From: Jimgerdemannia flammicorona
Taxonomy: Eukaryota; Mucoromycota; Endogonomycetes; Endogonales; Endogonaceae
Reading direction: 5' to 3'
DNA length: 21,526 nt
Assembly (NCBI GenBank): GCA_003990745.1
Contig: RBNI01001637.1
Location: 1 to 21,526, forward strand
Shown in pieces: positions 9,516-17,429 of the stretch. A program made the translations under genes and the position numbers. Position 1 is the first letter of the stretch. Every line of letters begins with the position of its first letter. The notes below the pieces were generated by a model, which was not told the DNA's origin, did no database searches, and saw only the letters and a list, made by a program, of their open reading frames with translations.

Positions 9516-10020
9516 TTATCTTCCAACCCTGCTCCTTGGTTGTTTCGGCAAGTCCAAATCTGGAATTTCTGTGAGCTGGCTGAAGGTTGCATTGACTTTT
9601 TGTTGGCTGAGATCCTTGAAGATATCATATTTGAAGGTCTTGGTTTTGCAAAGCTTCTTCTCCTTTTCTCCTTCACTAGCTGGAGTGGTTCCTTGTATGA
9701 TATCTTGGACTGCCTGTTCAAGCTCTATATCTTGATCCATTTCTTCGACTTGGCTTTCCATGGCCATTTCCATCTGTTTTTCCACCAGGTTCTTCTTGGG
9801 TCTTCCTGGTGGTCTCTTGTAGGGTTTCTTGCGAACATCCTTCTTTGTAGTCTGTATAGGATAGGCCTCCCATTCTTCATCTGACTCTCTGATTTCCTTA
9901 AAGGTAATGATGTTGGCCTATTCCTTGTTTTTAGTAGCATTGCTTGGCTGGGCCTTGTGCTTAGTTTCACTCATACATTTATATGAGTAGTGGCCTTCTC
10001 CACAGCTACATATAGCAGGT
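9516..10020 (-). pseudogene. Gag C-terminus: broken zinc knuckle and charged linker
   Basis: A zinc-knuckle-like run lies near 9,977-10,012 (CGEGHYSYKC), preceded in the Gag frame by TCYM and a TAG. The canonical CX2CX4HX4C knuckle appears split by a small indel, with half of it in each of two frames. The downstream frame is then open to 9,516 except for one TAG and is rich in Lys/Arg (KKPYKRPPGRPKKN) and Glu. It ends before protease, which is in the original Gag frame again, so two opposite small indels or an unusual frameshift arrangement separate Gag from protease. Confidence 0.65.
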
Positions 10021-10788
10021 ACCTTTCTTCTTGTCTGAGGTGGCAGCAAACTTCTGAATTGGGTGGCAATCTCTTCCTCTAATTTCTTTTACTACATCTC
10101 CTAGGTGAGCAGTCATTTCAGCAAACTGCTTGGCAAGCTCCTCCATGGGGTCACTATTTCTCTGCTACTCTGTAGCTCTCATTTGAGGTATGTTTTGATT
10201 GATCATTGTGGTGGAGATTACACTGGTTGTCTTAGGTGTTTTGATTCTAACTCCAGTGACTCTTTCCATTGTGTGGTCTTGTGGATGTCTGGCTATCCAA
10301 TACCTCTGAGCATAGGTGACCTTTTGTAGCAGATCCAGAACTACTGGTAATGAGCGAATGGCCATAGCTATCTCTGGGTGGACTCCTTTCATGAAGCTTG
10401 CTTCAGCTACTTGATCTTGGATAGCATCAGCATAATCTGTGAGAATTATCTGATATCAGATTCAGGTGTAGAATATGTTTGGATCCTTGCTCATTTCTTG
10501 GTATGTTGTATTGAGCTGATTCTTCAGGGCTTGCTTAATCTCATCTGTATAATAGGTATTTCGGAGCCAGGTCTTCTGTACTGTCAGTATGGCATCAGCA
10601 TCATTTCCTGCATGGGTTGCAGCTGTGAATAAAGCTCTGGCAGGACCTCATAGGCTGAAGGGCATGAGGACTACTTGCTGTACTGCTGTCAGGGTTCTTA
10701 TAGCAGCATACTGCTCAAAATCATCAATGAAGATAATGAATGATTCATCTAAGGTATATCCATAGAATACTGGTGGTCTCATATCCAT
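10021..10788 (-). pseudogene. Gypsy Gag (capsid region)
   Basis: The Gag frame reads from an ATG at 10,788. It shows RPPVFYGYTLDESFIIFIDD, FEQYAAIRTL, VVLMPFSL (then TGA) GPARALFTAATHAG, TWLRNTYYTDEIKQALK, QIILTDYADAIQDQVAEASF and, from 10,392, a 75-codon open stretch. A TAG at 10,162-10,164 is followed by MEELAKQFAEM. The pattern of a short charged start, a helical capsid with a Trp near the middle and then a zinc knuckle is usual for fungal gypsy Gag. Gag packages element RNA in virus-like particles. Two TGA codons also lie close together near 10,460-10,470. Confidence 0.75.
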
Positions 10789-10882
10789 CTTGTCTTGGTA
10801 TCTTGCCTCAGTTTGTATGGTTGTTCATGTGGTAGCAGTTGTTTGTTGTTCAGCTTGAAAGTGAGGGATTTATCTTGAATCA

Positions 10883-10899
10883 CCAGCCAATAGACACCA
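10883..10899 (-). other. Putative primer binding site
   Basis: Three bases inside the 5' LTR the minus strand reads TGGTGTCTATTGGCTGG, beginning with the TGG that pairs with a tRNA CCA end. The position is right. I cannot say which tRNA it matches without a tRNA set. Confidence 0.5.
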
Positions 10900-10902
10900 A
10901 GT

Positions 10903-11369
10903 TGTAATGTAGTGGACGCTTACTCTTGAAAGTACATCAGATTTCTGTATCTTGAAAACTTGCTCTTCTTCAACTCTACAGAGTCCTTGGGATGTAGGGA
11001 TGGGTGAGTTTGAAGTGTATCTGCCTGCAGGCTTACTAGTTCCTTTGCTATCTCTTTGCTTTTGAACTATTTCAATCTGAGGTTTATTCACTCAAAGATA
11101 CTGGGTTATTTATATAAGTTTGCTAGCTATAAGGTGGCTAAGTAGTGAGTCATTTTCTGTATATATCGAATCTTTTAACATTTGCTAGAATTTCACTGAT
11201 TGCAAACATTCTAACATCTCCTAAATCTTTGCGAATGTTAAAGTTTCTGCACTTCGCAGAATATGACTGCTATTTATAAGGCTAAACTATATTGGGAATT
11301 GGATTCAGATACCATAATCAAATGTCTAATTTCCCTATTTCATGTTACTAATTTGGATCAGCTATCACA
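10903..11369 (-). repeat. 5' LTR of the gypsy element (right copy)
   Basis: 467 bp, the same length as 4,677-5,143, with 31 transition differences and no gap by hand alignment. Read on the minus strand it starts TGTGATAGCTGATCC and ends TACATTACA. It retains CpG at several sites where the left copy has CA or TG, and the left copy retains one or more where this copy is mutated, so both copies have decayed independently. Confidence 0.92.
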
Positions 11370-11373
11370 TTAT

Positions 11374-11550
11374 TTAGAAATACTAGTTATAATATATACA
11401 GTATAAAGAGTATTTATACAGATTGAGGCTATAGCCAGTTATACTATATATAGTAACTGTAATTACTATATTGGAAATTCCATTATAATTTCCATGACTT
11501 TATTGCTATATAATGAACTATTATACTTATAATAAATGAATCTCTTATAG

Positions 11551-11589
<39 letters not shown>

Positions 11590-11915
11590 TAAAAAAAAAC
11601 TCTTTATAGAATTAAACATGGAAAGAATTTTGAATAATATATATGTATAATATTTTTTAAAAAAAATATATATATAGATTTTATTATTATTATAGAAAAA
11701 TAAAATTCAAAAGATTGTATTAAAATGGTCAAATATAGGTGTGAAAATTCATAAGAAATTTAGTCATATAATACTTTATATGGCAAATTCTATATCATTA
11801 CAAATATAAGAGAGAATAATAATAAAGAAATAAATTTAAGAAAGTTTACTATTAGGTTATGTGTATGTATATACATATATTAGTTATCTAAAAATAGAGT
11901 TTTTAAAGGCAAAAG
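11374..11915. other. AT-rich flank without a gene
   Basis: This continues the AT-rich composition seen left of the gypsy element and lacks any open frame worth naming. It contains short palindromes such as GGCTATAGCC near 11,428, plus the simple repeats listed separately. Composition changes to ordinary, CpG-containing DNA at about 11,915. Confidence 0.6.
11559..11599. repeat. Simple repeat (TA)11 followed by T10 and A9
   Basis: Eleven TA units are followed by ten T and nine A. A related stretch of T6, A8 and TA units lies at about 11,654-11,675. Such tracts are prone to slippage and sequencing error. Confidence 0.9.
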
Positions 11916-13304
11916 TTGACTTTAGGCGTGGGAAACTATATTAGGTTCATGGAATCTCCAATTCCGCGCCACCACCGATTACCTGCATTTCCCAGTTTGG
12001 CCATTTTCTGTCACTCTTTTCCTCTGTCGACAAACTTCGCCCCTTCCCGAACTTACTGCTGTCCCGGATCGCACGCTATCAACAGAATAACAAAGTACGA
12101 GCGGCTCGGCGTTTGTTATTGTCGAGCCACCTGAGAAGCCGAGATCGTCAGTTTCACTTTTCATGCTTACGAACCATCCAAGACTTGAGCCAGGCCCACA
12201 AAGTGCAGAGAGTGTTGCATGAACTCCCCTTGTAACCGGTTTGCTTGTATTGCCCATATCGCATGTTATGTTGCGGATGCATCATTCATGGCTCTAAATG
12301 TACCGCGGCAAGACAGGGAGCATGCAAGGTTCGAAATTTACTATAGCAAAGATGTGTTACTGCACCTTCGAACATTCGGTGAGTTATGCTAAATCGGGTG
12401 CTAATGTAAGCTGTGTCGATGGATTTGGTGAATATGGAAGCATGCGTTTCCCAGGCGTAACCGAAGGGTCCATTTCTTTTTATTGTTCCGGAGAGGGATT
12501 GCAGGAACTAAGTTGCTGGCGTAGTCTACACGCATGATTGTTGAGATGCGACGGGTACTCAGTCGCTAGGAGTGGAGATACTGTTGAAACGCTGCTGCTT
12601 AGAGCTGGCGTCTTTTGAAACAAACCAACGCAGGGGAGCTGATACTAAGCTAAGGTTGCATAAGAGATGGTGCGGAAGGGAATTGACACTAAGATTGCAT
12701 AAGAGATTTGAACTATGTTCAATAACTCTAACTTCTTTCCCAGGGCAAACGACGTGTACTCCGAAGGATTGATATCATCAATCTCATGTCATACGTGTAT
12801 GACTATTTGTTATTTGTTATTGTGTGACATCCCTAGTTTACCGACTTAACAGAACAAGCAGCTGCGCCATGCGTGACAGTTTTCCTAATAGATATATAGT
12901 ATATACATAATGTCTAGACCCTCAGGTCTTGGGAGAATTGGAGTTGCAATATAATTATATAAAACTGTAAAACATATCTCGCTAGAACCTCGCGTCTTGG
13001 TAAAAAAGAGGCAGAGAGAAGATGTAGCCATTCGTGGAGCCGCTCCGGAACTCTAAATTCAAAAATGAATGTGTGCAATGCGACACAAGTCGAATAGCCA
13101 TGAACAAACCTGTTTTACGATAAATATATGAGATGATAACAGTTTTGTTTATGGGTATTGGACTTGTGTGTCGCCAACTCAAATACTATCGTTTGGCACG
13201 CGTATAAATGTAGACATCAACGCACAATCGTGGCAGCATCTCAAACAATTACACCAAACAAGAAGCCAAGTGCTAATCTTTATTCTTGAACTCCAAGCGA
13301 TAAG
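11916..13304. other. Intergenic DNA, no supported gene
   Basis: The composition is normal and CpG is frequent, in contrast to the transposon half. Open frames on both strands are short (60-92 codons), overlap each other and show no domain, signal peptide or repeat pattern. The frame at 12,298-12,537 is the only one of mild interest (79 codons, several Cys) but has no support. This stretch may include the promoter of the membrane-protein locus at 13,305. Confidence 0.5.
12640..12707. repeat. Short direct repeat
   Basis: GATACTAAG followed shortly by TTGCATAAGAGAT (12,656-12,668) is repeated as GACACTAAG and TTGCATAAGAGAT (12,695-12,707), 39 bp apart. This looks like an old local duplication. 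Confidence 0.55.
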
Positions 13305-14421
13305 ATGCCTGCGAAAATGCTCATCTTCAGCAAGGTATCTGACCGCTCAACATGCGGCGTGGCGACGAGATCGGAGGACCAAATCAAAATGCGTATACGA
13401 AGCACTCCGAATCATCGCAATCCTTACGGCGTACTCAACAACTTCGCAATGGTGTTCGCCGTCATGTTCACCCAGATTGCAAGCGTCGTGGCCCAGGACA
13501 CACCGTGCATTCAATATCGAAGCGTTGTGGACCCCTTTCTCGGTGTTGGCCATCAATGCCAATCATTTGGATCGTGCGGCATTTTCGAAAAAGCCTATTT
13601 CTCATTCAGAGAGTGTATGCTTTCTTTCGACTTCGGCAAGCTGGACTGGCACAACATCAGGCGGCACTGATCGTACGGGGACAATTGATCCTCGCACACA
13701 GCACGGAATGAAAAACTGCAATACAGGAAAGACATAGAATCTCGCCACATTGTCGACGACAAGACTCTTGGGAGGATCGAATGCAAACAATATGATGATG
13801 TAAGCTGGTTACTGCAAAAACTGGAGTTAGTTCCCGCCGAAAACCTCATCAAGGCTCAATCAGCGAGCTCGACAATAGGTCCCGTATTCGCATTGGTTCA
13901 GGCAGGATGGTCCCTTCTCAATGGGGTCGAACGACTGGTGCACAAGCAGGCGCTTTCAGGATTGGACGCAGTATAGTATATGGAGTATACTTACTGCAGC
14001 AGAGACAATCTTCATTCCAAACATTGGGCCCGATTTCGTTCACATCATCAACGAGACCAAGCAAGAATCGCTTGGCCAAAATGTCTCTACAGTTGGTTCA
14101 GAAATCAGTATGATACGCATCATATTACCTTTTACAATTTACGTGCTCGGTGCCTGGCTCCAAACGCAAGTGGATTTCCCTTCATATGCCATCCGGCTCG
14201 CCGTAATGGTGCTGTACCCAATACAAATTATTGCCAAAATACTTTTTTTCGTTGATTTACTTACAAACGAAAAACTGGAAACAAGCTTTACCATTACTAT
14301 TATTTTATTATTTTTGAATATCTGTATAACAATCGCTTGGATTGTCTTGTGCTCGATCGGGATCTCCAGACCAGAGATTCTTATGAAAACTGACGTAGCC
14401 TTCTACTGGCCACATTTGTAA
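13305..14421 (+). pseudogene. Multi-pass membrane protein gene, unrecognised, probably frameshifted
   Basis: The N-terminal frame (ATG 13,305, or 13,389 for a shorter start) has a hydrophobic leader (VLNNFAMVFAVMFTQIASVV) and then a Cys-containing piece (CIQY, HQCQSFGSCG). A likely 87-nt intron, 13,615-13,701 (GTATGC to ACACAG, CTGAT branch-like site), joins it in frame to an ATG-less open stretch. That stretch reads DIESRHIVDDKTLGRIECK, VSWLLQKLELVPAEN and FALVQAGWSLLNGVERLV. It stops at TAG 13,974, but the next frame carries on plausibly (YSIWSILTAAETIFIPNIG) to 14,421. Three membrane segments follow (about 14,110-14,166, 14,194-14,262 and 14,287-14,364). No intron resolves this second join, so a one-base indel near 13,971-13,975 is likely. 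The layout resembles fungal polytopic proteins of unknown function. It could also be a live gene with an exon boundary I missed. Confidence 0.5.
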
Positions 14422-15548
14422 CGATATCATTACGCCCACAAGTAACGCGCAGAATTGTAATTTCCCAGAACGGATTCACGCGTTCAGAATTTGTGATGGA
14501 ATAACTGAAATCCGACTTGCTGACCTGTCTAGAATTCTAGTCACACTTGTGTGTCGCACAACAACGCCTTTGCATAAGGTGATCACCTGTATGACCACTT
14601 TGTCCATTCCATTCCTAACCATAAAACTACAACAGCCTCATCTCACTCTCGCTGCCTTTGCTTCCTGCCGCAGCCTAAAATCCTACCACCACACGCGCTC
14701 TCGGGTGCAACCATCCTCTCGGATCGGCGCTGATACGGTGACCGGAACTGAGGGCGCTCACGGCGGAGGGAATGGCGACAAGTTGCGTGAGGTTTTGATA
14801 TCGGAGCGGGTGGAGATGGCGACAAGTGCATTCCCCGAGCTGCGAAGTCAAAGTCCGCTGGCTCTTTGGTTGGCTCCGAAGGGCAACAGTTCTTCCCCTG
14901 CCGGATGCCAAACTCCCAACGCCGAGGTGGGGTTGGTACACTTCACCTTTTCTTGTTTGCTCTAGTACTCTTTCATCACATGAACTGGAAACTATTGCCC
15001 CTGTTGTGATCTCCACACCGGTCTTGGCTACTCTGGAAGCCAACTGACGAGCCCCTTGAGTAAGGGCGAAACCGGGGGATACTTTGGGCATTCCATTTTT
15101 ATTTATTTTTTAGTGGTGCGGGGGATTGCTTTACGTGATTGATACACAAATTTGGAAGATTCACTGGATTCATTTTTCATTTCTTTATTCTTTATTCTTT
15201 CATCCTTATTTCTCTTCCAACTGCAGCCTTTCCTGTTTCGTCGAAGTCTTTGACAACGAAAAAGACCCAATATTTTAAATGCGGCGAGTACATGTTTTTT
15301 GAACCCGAAACACTCCACGCTCAACCAATATACATACGGGCGGGTGAGACTCCCTCAAAACAGTATGTATATGTGTAAAATGGGTATTATGTCGGTTAGG
15401 CAGAGGTTGGACTAGGGTGAATGGAAGGGCGCTGAGTAGGGTGGTGGTGAACGGTGGTGAAATAAAGAGGAATGCATATGGTGGTGGGACGCGAGGAGAG
15501 AGTGGAAAGTGGGGAGAGGTTGTTTGGTTTACGGCGGCCGGAGCTCGG
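14422..15548. other. Mostly non-coding stretch with a doubtful antisense ORF
   Basis: GC-rich DNA at about 14,690-15,080 is followed by a T-rich stretch (TTCTTTATTC repeated near 15,181-15,200). Several overlapping frames exist on both strands; only the minus frame listed next deserves a mention. No RNA gene was recognised. Confidence 0.4.
14675..15091 (-). CDS. Doubtful 138-codon ORF, no family recognised
   Basis: The frame starts MPKVSPGFALTQGARQLA and is rich in Arg, Ser and Gly. The first 35 or so residues could be a basic amphipathic, mitochondrial-type leader with few acidic residues; the remainder has the composition of a random GC-rich frame. A plus-strand ORF of similar size overlaps it. 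It may be chance, or a first exon of something whose other exons I cannot see. Confidence 0.15.
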   Translation of the reverse strand: MPKVSPGFALTQGARQLASRVAKTGVEITTGAIVSSSCDERVLEQTRKGEVYQPHLGVGSLASGRGRTVALRSQPKSQRTLTSQLGECTCRHLHPLRYQNLTQLVAIPSAVSALSSGHRISADPRGWLHPRARVVVGF

Positions 15549-15930
15549 ACCGCGATCTTTCACAGAATTGACGATAGTGACGGTCCCGCGCAGATCTCCT
15601 GACGTCGCACCTCCATAGGGACTACCCGACCATAGTCGTCGTCACCACGGACGACATCAAGAGCCTTCCTACTAGCGTGTTCGGTTGCTTGGAGCATGAG
15701 GTTCGGGCTGAGGTACATGTTGCGCGGTAATTCAAGTTTGTCAATATTTTGCCTCCCTTAGGCGCCCACAGAGCCAGCGTCTGGAGATCCTATGTGCCCT
15801 GAAGTCGGCCCTCCCACCTGGCGCCGGACGTCGCTCGCGATACATACCGCGCGTTCGTGGTGTTGACCTTGTCGTGATGGCGAGGTATACGGCGTATGCG
15901 GCGTTGGAGAAGGTTAGGAGAGAGTTTTGT
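15549..15930 (+). pseudogene. PEX6: PEX6-like peroxisomal AAA ATPase fragment (relic)
   Basis: Pex6 is an AAA ATPase that, with Pex1, pulls the receptor Pex5 out of the peroxisome membrane. The fragment covers only part of one AAA module, apparently D1. It shows a Walker B-like piece (TAIFHRID, 15,549-15,572), then in another frame DYPTIVVVTTDDIKSLP and CLEHEVRAE up to 15,712. A 49-nt intron follows (15,713-15,761, GTACAT to CTTAG), then APTE (15,762-15,773). After one extra base come QRLEILCALKSALPPG and GVDLVVMARYTAYAALEK (to about 15,912). The HEV-x-x-EAPTE-x-RLEIL run spans both the intron and the frameshift, which is strong evidence for common descent. There is no Walker A or second AAA module, so it is a dead fragment. 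The intron shows it came from genomic DNA, not from a cDNA copy. The Pex6 assignment is by motif memory; another AAA protein is possible. Confidence 0.6.
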
Positions 15931-17331
15931 TGCCTTCCCAATTCTTTATCTGTCTTCGTGGGTGGGTGTGAGATTTCGTCGTCGTCGAAGAGAGACTATG
16001 CTCAATCATGCCGTCGTTCCCAAATATACAAACAAACGGTTTGATAGTAACCGGCTGACAGGTACGAATCATGATATCGCCAGTGCGATCATCGTTGATG
16101 GTCGCGGATTTCGATTGTGGCCAAGGTTAGCGAGCGAGCGATTTTTTTTTTTTTTGTTCTGATGTTCTATCAGTTATTTTTGTCTCTAACCCTTTAGTGA
16201 ATATTTATTATAATTGTAAAATATGAAAATTAATAAATATATCAAAACCTAAAGCCCTACGCCGGCTCTGTTATGTGACAACGACGTCAGATGTGCCTGT
16301 ATTTTATCTTCGTTCTGCGGTTAATAGTTAATTATCTGTGTGCAGTTAATCATCAGTCTACGTTTAATCGCCGGTCTGTGGATAATCGTTGTCTTTCTGC
16401 AGTTAACCGTGTTGTAGTTTTATTTGTCATTCTGTGGTTAATTGTCATTCTCTGCAATCGTAAATCGGCATCATTTGCTTTTGATTACAATGTCCTCAAA
16501 AATTCTATATGATAATTTATAAATCTCATTACTCTTCTACCTCTCGATATTACTATGTTATATAGCGTTATTTTATCGTTCATTACGACGCCGGCCTTAG
16601 CGGTGTATATATCTAAAAGTAAAGAAATGGTGCTATAAACAATGATAAACATCTTTTTGGAAAATTGTTTTTTGACAATGTTACAACCACTGTTTGGCAG
16701 CTGATGCGTGAATTGATGGCCACATCAAAGGCAGTTCTTTTATTTTATTTATTTAAAAAAAGGTTTTATTAGACAAATTGGAGGACGAAATTATTTCTCA
16801 ATTAGAAGACTGCCGGCCGCGCCAAAGCCGTGTGGCAAGGCCTAGAGGCGGCAGGAAAATTATAGGAATTCTTGTGCACGGATGTGTACGAGAAACTTGG
16901 TTAAAAGCATCCGGGGTGCAATTTACATTATTAAGAATAATCGCGATGTCTTGAGTGAAATACGCCTATACTTGCAGACGTGTGAGAAGAGCCGTTTTCT
17001 CAAATGTTGCAAATTCGGTTTGCGAGCGAGAAGGACAGAACCCCTCGCTCGAACTCACAGAGGGAGAAACGGATTGCAATATTGGAGAGGAGGGCCGTGA
17101 AAACGCTCACCAATCTACTTACCGGCAATCATAACGGGGTGCAACACAGCTGACAGCAGACGAGGAACCAAAGGTCATGAGCTGTTCAAAGCGTGTGTTT
17201 TGGTGCCACGCTGCATCTGGCCGGTGATATGCCATTTCCATATGGCGCATGGCAATCAAGTCCATAAACGTTGCGGGAGTGGGTTTACAACAAGAGGAAC
17301 GGACGAAGGGTAACGGGTAACGAAGCGCGAA
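15931..17331. other. Intergenic DNA, no supported gene
   Basis: This holds a T13-14 tract near 16,143-16,155, the minisatellite described separately, AT-rich DNA around 16,500-16,800, and an 8-bp stem (CGAGCGAG at 17,023-17,030 with CTCGCTCG at 17,044-17,051). Frames such as 16,882-17,100 (72 codons) have no family resemblance. Faint PEX6-like wording (LTGTNHDIASAI near 16,055-16,090) could be more of the relic upstream, but it is too weak to call. Confidence 0.4.
16314..16442. repeat. Degenerate minisatellite, unit about 18-24 bp
   Basis: Copies of a TCTGYRGTTAAT-like core recur at about 16,314, 16,338, 16,357 (TCTACGTTTAAT), 16,375 (TCTGTGGATAAT), 16,396 (TCTGCAGTTAAC) and 16,431 (TCTGTGGTTAAT). 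Spacing varies, so this is an old tandem array. Confidence 0.5.
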
Positions 17332-17400
17332 CCAATTAATTAGGTTGGGTTACGTCAACGTCATCTATTCCGTATTGTGACACAGAGAATCTTTACGTCA
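17332..17400 (+). promoter_or_regulatory. Putative promoter elements of the kinase-LRR gene
   Basis: Upstream of the ATG at 17,430 there is a CCAAT at 17,332-17,336 and two copies of TTACGTCA at 17,350-17,357 and 17,393-17,400, an ATF/CREB-type bZIP site. The pair lies 30-80 bp from the start codon, close enough to be near or within the 5' leader. GGGTAACGGGTAACG at about 17,309-17,323 is a short direct repeat. No TATA box is obvious. Function is inferred from motif and position only. Confidence 0.3.
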
Positions 17401-17429
17401 AAGAAATCTCTTGGGAACAGTAGCCAACC

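Larger units (their letters stand above)
4677..11369 (-). mobile_element. Full-length Ty3/gypsy LTR retrotransposon encoding a dUTPase
   Basis: The 6,693-bp element is bounded by two 467-bp LTRs that start TGT and end ACA when read on the minus strand (the left LTR ends with a mutated ATA). The internal order is PBS, Gag, zinc knuckle, protease, Cys/His patch, dUTPase, RT, RNase H, integrase, small 3' ORF, polypurine tract. RT-RNase H before integrase places it in Ty3/gypsy (Metaviridae). The integrase ends in a GPY/F-like module and no chromodomain was seen. A possible 4-bp target duplication, TTAT, lies at 4,673-4,676 and 11,370-11,373; it is weak evidence in such AT-rich DNA. Every coding module carries stops or frameshifts, so this copy is not autonomous. 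It was inserted into an AT-rich island. Confidence 0.92.

Noticed and set aside
8833..9735. 300-codon plus-strand ORF, the longest single frame in the window
   Set aside because: It is the antisense of protease and linker sequence with clear motifs (DTGA, ILIGNQWL) on the minus strand. Its Leu/Phe/Ser-rich translation is what an antisense of Lys/Glu-rich coding looks like.
13352..13737. Alternative plus-strand frames overlapping the membrane-protein leader
   Set aside because: Arg/Ser/His-rich translations with no hydrophobic pattern; the frame starting at 13,305 has the leader and continues sensibly over a predicted intron.
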